Shown here: positions 58,056 to 64,000 of the stretch, piece after piece
How positions within the stretch are numbered: position 1 is the stretch's first letter
Layout: the number at the start of each line of letters is the position of its first letter
Origin: Streptomyces sp. NBC_01446
GTDB lineage: Bacteria; Actinomycetota; Actinomycetes; Streptomycetales; Streptomycetaceae
Direction of reading: 5' to 3'
NCBI RefSeq assembly: GCF_026340095.1
Contig: NZ_JAPEPO010000002.1
Span: 1,178,001 to 1,242,000, forward strand
Length of the DNA stretch: 64,000 nucleotides
The notes under the pieces: generated by a model
The model's database searches: none
Seen by the model: only the letters and a program-made list of their open reading frames with translations
Told to the model about the DNA's origin: nothing
Position numbers and translations under genes: made by a program

Positions 58056-59213
58056 GTGACCTCAGCGATCGCCCCGACCGAAGCGACCGAATCCGCAACG
58101 GACGTCACCTCCGAAGAGGCCGTCCCGGCGCAGGCCGGGCCCGCCGAGGCCGAGGCGAACATCTGGGTGCCGGGCGGGACCCCGGACGACACCCCGGAGG
58201 AGATGACGGACGAGACGTCGCAGGACACGTCGGAGGTCTCCGAGCCGATCGCCGAGGACGCGCGCGCCTTCGGCGTCTACGCCCGGACCGGCGGCTGGGC
58301 GTTCGCCCTCATGGTGGCGCGCAGTGTCCGTCCCGGCGGGCAGCCCGTGGGTGAGACGCCCAAGATCTCGGCTCGCCGGTTCAGCGAGCTGGCGGGCTGC
58401 TCGGCCGAGCGCGTCATGCGCTACTACAAGGCCTGGGACAAGGCCGCCGACGACGGACTCGTGCCGCACTTCGAGGCGCTCACCCCGGGCCAGGACGTCG
58501 AACTCCCGGACTCCGACGTCTGGTTGTCGTACTACGCGTCGCGCTCCATCGCCGTGTCACCGCGCGGCCACGCGATCTCGGCGGCCGCCGAGGCCGAGGG
58601 CATCCGCCCGACCAAGGCCCTGGAGGTCGCCGAGAACCCGACCGCGCTGCGCGCCGCGATCCTCGCCGACCCCGGCACCGCCGAGGCGGCCAGGAAGGCC
58701 CTGATGGACCGCCTGGAGGAGGACCCCGCCCTGCGCACCGAGCTGGTCAGGGACATCGTCCGGGCGGACGACCTGAAGAAGGCCGTCGCCGCCGAGGCGA
58801 AGACCGGCGACCGGGTCGAGTACGTACGTCAGATCGCGGAGAACGGCCAGATCAAGACACCGGCCGGCCAGAAGATCGAAGCGCCGCGCGAACTGCGCGA
58901 GGAGGCCGAGCGCCATCTCTCCCTGATCGACGAGCTGGACGACGGCGAGGAGGCCGGCGAGTGGGCGCGTGAGGCGTACGACAGCGTCCGCGAACTCGTC
59001 ACCAAGACCGTCGAGAGCGACCCCGACCTCCGGGTGAAGGAGCGCAGGGCGAAGTTCTACAACAGCCTGCAGAAGGCGACGAAGGTCTTCGAGGAGCTCA
59101 CCCTCGACGACGCCGAGGACGACGTCTACGAGGACGACATGCTCAAGCGCCTCGAAGACCTCCAGCAGGCCATCGCCTCCTGCATCTCGGCGATCCAGGC
59201 AAAGGTCCAGTAG
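58056..59213 (+). CDS. conserved acidic protein with HTH-like region
   Basis: Protein of 385 residues from GTG 58056, preceded by CAGGAGAA. The first 70 residues are acidic and probably disordered; then KISARRFSELAGCSAERVMRYY reads like a helix-turn-helix, followed by long charged helices with coiled-coil character (EEAERHLSLIDELDDGEEA; VKERRAKFYNSLQKATKVFEELTL). The family is familiar from Streptomyces genomes but without a known function; similarity to ParB/KorB-type proteins is only structural in feel. TAAAGT upstream is a possible -10. Confidence 0.65.
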   Translation: MTSAIAPTEATESATDVTSEEAVPAQAGPAEAEANIWVPGGTPDDTPEEMTDETSQDTSEVSEPIAEDARAFGVYARTGGWAFALMVARSVRPGGQPVGETPKISARRFSELAGCSAERVMRYYKAWDKAADDGLVPHFEALTPGQDVELPDSDVWLSYYASRSIAVSPRGHAISAAAEAEGIRPTKALEVAENPTALRAAILADPGTAEAARKALMDRLEEDPALRTELVRDIVRADDLKKAVAAEAKTGDRVEYVRQIAENGQIKTPAGQKIEAPRELREEAERHLSLIDELDDGEEAGEWAREAYDSVRELVTKTVESDPDLRVKERRAKFYNSLQKATKVFEELTLDDAEDDVYEDDMLKRLEDLQQAIASCISAIQAKVQ

Positions 59214-59550
59214 TACGTAGGCATGCCGCGGGGCGCCCACCGAGGCGCCCCGGAACGGCGAACGCGATCCCCCACAGACGATCAGCCGCGTGCGGGACGT
59301 GGACCGAAGACGGGGAGCCCCACCGAGCGGACAGCCGCGTACGAATCGGAAGGGGACGTGGGGGCGTGTGCGCGCAGCCACCAGCACCACGTACAGGCAA
59401 TTGGCTAGCCGACGTGCACCCGTCGAACAGCGAGCACGTACATGCCCGCGCGTCCCCGCACCCAAAGTCAAACTTGAGCAGCGCCCCCGAGCCGGCACCT
59501 GAGAACGCACATCGCAGAACCACCACCCCGGGCCCGCACCGGAAAACGCA

Positions 59551-59670
59551 TTGCCGCCCCCCGCCCGCATGAACTAGGGTCACGCCCCGTGACTGCCGGG
59601 TCGGCCATGGGCCATCAACGAGTAGGGCACCCGGCCTCCGAGTGAGGCCGGGGCGGGCGCGAGGCCCGCC
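59551..59670 (+). promoter_or_regulatory. promoter and hairpin leader of Ddn-hemerythrin gene (gap 59214-59729)
   Basis: TTGCCG (59551-59556), 18 nt and TAGGGT (59575-59580) are a possible promoter. The leader then has two stem-loops: CCGGCCTC/GAGGCCGG (59631-59651) and GGCGGGC/GCCCGCC (59652-59670), followed by the T-rich GATCTTCTTTTGCTTC. This is the layout of an attenuator or terminator about 60 nt before the start codon. The part from 59214 to 59550 shows nothing that I can support. Confidence 0.45.
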
Positions 59671-59729
59671 GATCTTCTTTTGCTTCCGCGATCCAGATTT
59701 CCCGTATGTCCCGGAGACGAAAGAAGAGA

Positions 59730-60575
59730 ATGCCCAACGATTTCAATCAGCACGTCATCGACGAGTTCCGAGCCCATCGTGGCCGGCTCTCAGGCCCCTT
59801 CGAAGGTGGCCGGATCCTCCTCCTCACCACCACGGGAGCCCGCTCGGGCGCCGCACACACCACACCCGTCGGTTTCCTCCCCGACGGCGGCGAGCGCGTC
59901 CTGGTGATCGCCTCGGCCGGCGGAGCACCCAGCAACCCGGACTGGTTCCACAATCTCGTGGCCATCCCCCGCGTCACCGTCGAGGACGGCGTCTTCACCT
60001 ACGCGGCGGAGGCCGAGATCCTGGCGGGCGCGGAGCGCGACGCCGCGTTCGCCCGGGCCGTAGAGCGCGATCCGGGCTGGGCCGAGTACCAGGCGAAGAC
60101 GTCCCGCGTCATCCCCGTGGTCGCCCTGCGTGCGATCGAGAGCGGCCCGCCGAACGTGACAGGCGCGACGTCCTGGGGCGACGGCCTCAAGGCCGTCCAC
60201 GACGGGATCCGTCGTGAACTGGGCCTGATCCGCAAGGAGATCGCGGAGTCGGGCCCCGGCCTCGGTGCGCAGCTCCGCATCAACTGCCTCACGCTCTGCA
60301 AGGGACTGCACAACCATCACGCCGGAGAGGACGCCGCCCTGTTCCCGTTCATCGGTTCGCGCCACCCCGAGCTCGGCGCGGTCCTGGAGCTGATGCGCGA
60401 GGAGCACGAGCGGATCGCCGCACTCCTCGCACGACTGCAGGGGACGGTCTCCGCCGACGGCGCTGACCCCGGCCTGGTGCTCCCCGAGGTGGAGCGGCTC
60501 ACGGACGAACTGGAGAGGCACCTGCTCCACGAGGAGGAGCAGCTCATCCCGCTCCTGGACGCGGCAGCGATGTAG
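59730..60575 (+). CDS. Ddn-type nitroreductase fused to hemerythrin domain
   Basis: Protein of 281 residues with two domains. Residues about 1-135 are a deazaflavin-dependent nitroreductase (Ddn) domain: GRILLLTTTGARSGAAHTTPVGFLPDG and GGAPSNPDWFHNLVAIPRVTVE. Residues about 155-278 form a hemerythrin four-helix bundle with iron ligands in LHNHHAGEDAALFPFI, MREEHERI and HLLHEEEQLIPLL. The ATG at 59730 follows AAGAAGAG; ATG 59706 is in frame too. The combination suggests F420-linked redox chemistry tied to oxygen or NO sensing (inference). Confidence 0.88.
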   Translation: MPNDFNQHVIDEFRAHRGRLSGPFEGGRILLLTTTGARSGAAHTTPVGFLPDGGERVLVIASAGGAPSNPDWFHNLVAIPRVTVEDGVFTYAAEAEILAGAERDAAFARAVERDPGWAEYQAKTSRVIPVVALRAIESGPPNVTGATSWGDGLKAVHDGIRRELGLIRKEIAESGPGLGAQLRINCLTLCKGLHNHHAGEDAALFPFIGSRHPELGAVLELMREEHERIAALLARLQGTVSADGADPGLVLPEVERLTDELERHLLHEEEQLIPLLDAAAM

Positions 60576-60719
60576 GGCGTCCTGCCCCAAGTCCCGTCAC
60601 GTCAAGTCCCCCTGCCGGGAGCCCGATCACGACAGGGCATCCTGCCGCAACCCGGTGACGGCAACGCCTCCCGTCGCAAACCGGGTCACGACAAGACAAG
60701 GCCCCTGCCCGAAGACCGG
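60576..60719. repeat. degenerate repeats between convergent genes
   Basis: The 144-bp gap holds several related but imperfect copies of CCCG-TCACGAC and CCGGTGACGGCA-like strings (near 60595, 60630, 60655 and 60685). They look like an old tandem array, and some copies pair with each other as weak hairpins. No gene is present. Confidence 0.35.
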
Positions 60720-61226
60720 TCAGGCGACCTCGGTGACCCTCGCCGTGAAGGCGTCCAGGTTGCTCATGGCGCGGGCGATCCGCTCGTCGAGCGAGAGTGA
60801 CTCCTCGTAACGGCCCGCCCTCAGTTTGGGCTGCCGCTTGCCGCGCAGATAGAGCGAGCAGGCGAGGTCGGCGCAGAGGTAGATGCCGACGGTGTTGCCC
60901 TCCCGCCCGCGCGCTCCGGCCAGGGGCGCCGCGAGGAGGGCGACACCGGAGGAGGCGTGCCCGGTCAGGCACACCTGGCAGATACTGGACTTCACGGCGC
61001 TGGTCCGGCCCACCGAGGGGACCCGTAGGGTGATGCCGAGGGGCCCGTCGGGGCCGGGACGCACGAGGTGGGCTCGCAGGGGCGCTCCCGGGTCGATCCA
61101 GCCGAGGAAGTCCAGGTCCTCCCAGGGGAGCTCGGCGAAGTCGAGGGGGAGCTTCATCCGGGCGGCCTCACCCTTCGTGCAGTTCACGAAGGACGCCCGG
61201 ATCTGTTTTTCGTTCAGTGGTTCCAC
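60720..61226 (-). CDS. FBP domain (treble-clef zinc finger) protein
   Basis: Protein of 168 residues. The start VEPLNEKQIRASFVNCTKGEA and DLDFLGWIDPGAPLRAHLV belong to the FBP family, known as the C-terminal zinc finger of EF-G-binding proteins. The metal site is seen as CQVCLTGHASSG and CADLACSLYLRG. GTG 61226 begins the conserved region. EF-G-binding proteins of this kind protect the ribosome from fusidic acid in firmicutes; whether this actinobacterial form does so is unknown. Confidence 0.8.
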   Translation of the reverse strand: MEPLNEKQIRASFVNCTKGEAARMKLPLDFAELPWEDLDFLGWIDPGAPLRAHLVRPGPDGPLGITLRVPSVGRTSAVKSSICQVCLTGHASSGVALLAAPLAGARGREGNTVGIYLCADLACSLYLRGKRQPKLRAGRYEESLSLDERIARAMSNLDAFTARVTEVA

Positions 61227-61487
61227 GTGCGGCGACGATACCCACCACCGCTCGCACAAGCATCCGCATTCCCCGGTGGACGCAGACGCCACCCGTGCGG
61301 TCCACGGGGCGCGAACAAGCCGCGCCACGCCCGAGGACACCCCATCGGCTCCGGCCGTATGGCACATGTCCCGTCCGCCTCGCCGGTCCGACCACACGCC
61401 CCGACCAGACAGAACACACCCTTGACCGGACCGGAACAACAGGGTTCGGCCAGATGCCCCTGATGGGCGGACTGGCCGATCTTCGCG

Positions 61488-61516
61488 TGGACGACTGGAT
61501 GCCCGAGGCATCTAAT
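61488..61516 (+). promoter_or_regulatory. P450 promoter with GATGCC operator (gap 61227-61555)
   Basis: TGGACG (61488-61493), 17 nt and TCTAAT (61511-61516) form a promoter. GATGCC (61498-61503) and GGCATC (61507-61512) are inverted arms around CGA between the two boxes, a likely operator. The rest of the 329-bp divergent gap shows no other feature that I can support. Confidence 0.5.
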
Positions 61517-61555
61517 GAAGATCACCAAGGAAGACTCACCGCCTGCGAGGTCACC

Positions 61556-62761
61556 ATGACCGTGACACCCCCCAAGCCGGACACCGTCGCCTTCCCCCAG
61601 GACCGCACGTGTCCCTACCACCCGCCGGCCTCCTACGATCCGCTGCGCTCGGCGCGGCCACTCTCCCGTGTCTCGCTCTACGACGGGCGGACCGTGTGGG
61701 TGGTCACCGGCCAGTCGGTCGCGCGCGACCTGCTCATCGACCCGCGCTTGTCCACCGACCGGGCGAACCGCGCCTTCCCGATGCCCACGGAGCGCTTCGC
61801 CCTCTCCCGCAAACGGCGCGTCGCCCTCCTCGGAGTCGACGACCCCGAGCACAACGCCCAGCGCCGCATGCTGATCCCGAGCTTCACCCTCAAGCGGATC
61901 ACGGCACTGCGGCCCCGCATCCAGGAGACCGTCGACCGGCTCCTCGACGCGATGGTCGAGCAGGGTCCGCCGGCCGACCTGGTGAGCGCGTTCGCGCTGC
62001 CCGTGCCGTCGATGGTGATCTGCTCACTGCTCGGGGTGCCCTACGCCGATCACGACTTCTTCGAGGAGCAGTCACGGCGGCTGCTGCGCGGGCCAGACGT
62101 GACGGACACGGAGGCCGCGCGCGAGCAGCTCGACGCGTACCTGGGCTCGTTGATCGACCGCAAGCGGCGTGAGCCGGGCGACGGACTGCTCGACGACCTC
62201 ATCCACCGCGGGCCGGACGAGAAGGAGATCGACCGAGAGGAACTGATCAGCCTCGCCACGATCCTGCTGATCGCGGGGCACGAGACCACGGCGAACATGA
62301 TCTCGCTCGGCACGTTCACCCTGCTCCGCCATCCGGACCGGCTGGAGGAGCTGCGCTCCGCAGACTCACTGCTGCCCGCCGCGGTCGAGGAACTGCTGCG
62401 CTTCCTGTCCATCGCGGACGGCATCCTGCGAGTCGCCACTGAGGACATCGAGGTCGCGGGCGAGACCATCCGGGCGGACGACGGGGTCGTCTTTTCCACC
62501 TCGCTCATCAACCGCGACGACGACAGCTTCACGGCCCCCGACTCCCTCGACTGGCACCGTCCCACGCGTCACCACCTCGCGTTCGGCTACGGAGTCCACC
62601 AGTGTCTGGGGCAGAACCTGGCACGGGCCGAGATGGAGATCGCGCTGCGGTCGCTGTTCGCGCGGCTGCCGGGGCTGCGCCTCGCGGCGCCCGCCGAGGA
62701 GATCCCGTTCAAGCCGGGCGACACGATCCAGGGCATGCTCGAACTCCCAGTCACCTGGTGA
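61556..62761 (+). CDS. cytochrome P450, CYP105-like
   Basis: Protein of 401 residues. The I-helix motif is LLIAGHETTANM, the K-helix is EELLRFLSIADGILRVA, and the heme loop is FGYGVHQCLGQ with Cys350. The N-terminus VAFPQDRTCPYHPPASYDPLR is typical of CYP105 enzymes, which oxidise a wide range of natural and foreign compounds. ATG 61556 has GCGAGG just upstream. A ferredoxin gene follows on the same strand and should supply its electrons; a reductase is not encoded here. Confidence 0.93.
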   Translation: MTVTPPKPDTVAFPQDRTCPYHPPASYDPLRSARPLSRVSLYDGRTVWVVTGQSVARDLLIDPRLSTDRANRAFPMPTERFALSRKRRVALLGVDDPEHNAQRRMLIPSFTLKRITALRPRIQETVDRLLDAMVEQGPPADLVSAFALPVPSMVICSLLGVPYADHDFFEEQSRRLLRGPDVTDTEAAREQLDAYLGSLIDRKRREPGDGLLDDLIHRGPDEKEIDREELISLATILLIAGHETTANMISLGTFTLLRHPDRLEELRSADSLLPAAVEELLRFLSIADGILRVATEDIEVAGETIRADDGVVFSTSLINRDDDSFTAPDSLDWHRPTRHHLAFGYGVHQCLGQNLARAEMEIALRSLFARLPGLRLAAPAEEIPFKPGDTIQGMLELPVTW

Positions 62762-62871
62762 CCGCCCGAGCCGCCAGATCCGAACCCGGGCGGTGACACC
62801 AACCCCCAGGGACTCACGCCTGACAACCGAACCCTGACAACCGAACTCAAGCCGTGAGAGAGGCGCAGACC

Positions 62872-63066
62872 GTGCGGATCCGGATCGACAAGGACAGCTG
62901 TGTGGGTGCGGGCATGTGCGCACTGACGGCGCCGAACGTGTTCACGCAGGACGACGACGGCTTCAGCGAGGTGCTGGAGGGCCGCGACGACGGGGCCGGC
63001 GACCCGCTGGCGCGGGAGGCGGCCCGCGCCTGTCCGGTGCGGGCCATCACCGTCGCCGACGACTGA
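62872..63066 (+). CDS. 3Fe-4S ferredoxin
   Basis: Protein of 64 residues. Three cluster cysteines are seen: C-x(5)-C in DSCVGAGMCAL and C-P in ARACPVRAI, with alanine where a fourth Cys of 4Fe-4S proteins would be. So a single [3Fe-4S] cluster is expected, as in ferredoxins that serve Streptomyces P450s. GTG 62872 follows GAGAGG; GTG 62854 has no ribosome-binding site. It is 110 bp from the P450 stop, on the same strand. Confidence 0.92.
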   Translation: MRIRIDKDSCVGAGMCALTAPNVFTQDDDGFSEVLEGRDDGAGDPLAREAARACPVRAITVADD

Positions 63067-63076
63067 GGTCCCCTGC

Positions 63077-63949
63077 TCAGGCGGGCGGTACGACGGCCAC
63101 CGGGCAGGGCGCGTGGTGCATCACGGCGTGCGCGACGGACCCGATGCGGGACCCGACGGCCGAGCGACGGGCGCGGCGGCCCACGACCACCAGCTGGGCC
63201 CCCGCACCCGACGCGAGAAGGACCTGGCCGGCGCTGCCGATCTCGACGTGCTCCACCACCGGCACGTCGGGATACCGCGCGCGCAGCGGTTCGAGCGCCT
63301 CGCCGAGCGCCTTCCTCTCGTACGGCTCCATGCCGCCGGCCTCGTCGAGCAGCTTCAGTGAGGCGGGGCTGTACGCGTACAGGGCCGGCAGGGTCCACGC
63401 GCGGACGACCTTGAGGGTCGCGCCGCGTGCGGACGCGGCGGCGAAGGCGAACTCGAGGACCGCGCGGCTGTCCTCGGGCACGCCCTCCTGGCCGACGACG
63501 ATCTCGCGGCCCGCCGCCTCCGGTTCGGCGCGGTCGTCGGCCCTGACCAGGACGACGGGCCGCGCCGACTCGGCGATGACCTGCTGCCCGACCGACCCGA
63601 CGAGGAAGCCGACGAGCGCGCCGTGTCCCCGCGAGCCGAGGACGAGGAACTCCGCGTCCGCGGCGGCTCCGAGGAGCGCGGGAACGGCTGCGTCGGACGG
63701 GGACTCGACGGACACCGGCAGCCGGGGGTGACCGCTCGCCACGGCGCGCCCGGCCTCGTCGGCCACACTTCTGGCCCAATCGGCCTGCGCCGCGGCATCG
63801 GGCGCGGACGCCGCCACATCCGGCAGCGGGGACCAGGCGTGCAGGAGGCGCAGCCCGTACCCACGGCGGACCGCTTCCCGCGCCGCCCACGCCGCGGCGG
63901 CCGAACTCTCCGGCGATCCGTCCACTCCCGCGGTGATCCAGCGGTCCAT
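63077..63949 (-). CDS. universal stress protein, tandem UspA domains
   Basis: Protein of 290 residues with two UspA modules. Each ends in the ATP-binding pattern G-x2-G-x9-G-S: LGSRGHGALVGFLVGSVGQQV in module 1 and a partly altered VGRRARRSAVGSRIGSVAHAV in module 2. Both start with strand-helix ITAGVDGSPESSAAAAWA-type sequence or its equivalent. Such proteins respond to hypoxia and stress and bind ATP. Its 3' end lies ten bases from the convergent ferredoxin stop. The upstream 50 bp to the window edge contain CTGATCAG. Confidence 0.92.
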   Translation of the reverse strand: MDRWITAGVDGSPESSAAAAWAAREAVRRGYGLRLLHAWSPLPDVAASAPDAAAQADWARSVADEAGRAVASGHPRLPVSVESPSDAAVPALLGAAADAEFLVLGSRGHGALVGFLVGSVGQQVIAESARPVVLVRADDRAEPEAAGREIVVGQEGVPEDSRAVLEFAFAAASARGATLKVVRAWTLPALYAYSPASLKLLDEAGGMEPYERKALGEALEPLRARYPDVPVVEHVEIGSAGQVLLASGAGAQLVVVGRRARRSAVGSRIGSVAHAVMHHAPCPVAVVPPA

Positions 63950-64000
63950 GCGCCTGCCTCTCCGTCACTGATCAGGTCCCGACCAGTGTGCGTCAGCGAG

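Noticed and set aside
59214..59550. tRNA or small protein gene in the 59.2-59.5 kb gap
   Set aside because: No cloverleaf pattern or CCA-type end was found, and short open frames lack coding bias.

Overview
The window reads as a piece of a Streptomyces-type chromosome. GC content is very high, third codon positions are strongly G/C, GTG and TTG starts are common, and the gene families are typical of the genus (streptogrisin-type protease, F420-linked LLM, PPOX and Ddn oxidoreductases, CYP105-like P450 with a 3Fe-4S ferredoxin, many HxlR/PadR/MarR/TetR/MerR/ArsR/AsnC regulators). No rRNA, tRNA, prophage, CRISPR array, origin or large biosynthetic cluster was seen. The only mobile element is a tnpB-only IS200/IS605-type insertion.

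Layout. 1-4 kb: 3' end of an ornithine aminotransferase, an alpha/beta hydrolase, a VOC protein, and an HxlR regulator upstream of a coupled SRPBCC-LLM pair. 4.3-8.7 kb: a coupled MoxR ATPase/VWA pair, a TOPRIM protein, an AlkB-like dioxygenase and a GNAT joined by a 28-bp tandem array. 9-13.3 kb: cupin, then ArsR divergent from a CDF metal exporter, then a row of secreted/membrane proteins (DUF3105, DUF305). 13.3-20 kb: ankyrin, cyclic-nucleotide-binding and PadR genes, the TnpB element, a sulfatase and a frameshifted MFS gene. 20-26.3 kb: a catabolic locus under a double AsnC-domain regulator (MHS transporter, amidohydrolase, 2-hydroxyacid dehydrogenase, class II aldolase). 26.3-34.3 kb: pstS with a PHO box and no pstCAB, GNAT, a frameshifted hypothetical gene, a FUSC-like membrane protein, cyclophilin, a membrane-anchored streptogrisin and MarR. 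34.4-45.8 kb: isochorismatase-fold protein, AIM24, GNAT, GH27, FG-GAP and TPR proteins, PPOX, a doubly frameshifted membrane protein and NAD-dependent DNA ligase. 45.8-54.7 kb: DUF4188/MerR pair, TetR with APC permease and nitrilase, a small membrane protein, a second 2-hydroxyacid dehydrogenase, GH114, phosphopantetheinyl transferase and RNase H. 54.7-64 kb: TetR with NCS1 permease and amidohydrolase, a conserved acidic protein, a Ddn-hemerythrin fusion, an FBP zinc-finger protein, P450 plus ferredoxin, and a universal stress protein.

How genes work together. A recurring design is a local regulator beside a transporter and a hydrolase, with an inverted repeat in the promoter between them: AsnC/amidohydrolase/MHS, TetR/APC/nitrilase, TetR/NCS1/amidohydrolase, ArsR/CDF. 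Several pairs are translationally coupled by 1- or 4-base overlaps (SRPBCC-LLM, MoxR-VWA, DUF3105-DUF305, dehydrogenase-aldolase). Three genes carry four single-base frameshifts, which suggests either recent decay or indel errors in the assembly.

The observations most worth a second look are the TnpB element with its right-end hairpin, the 28-bp array between alkB-like and GNAT genes, the shared motif around the AsnC locus, the Ddn-hemerythrin fusion with its hairpin-rich leader, and the set of well-formed operators. None alone proves a new system.
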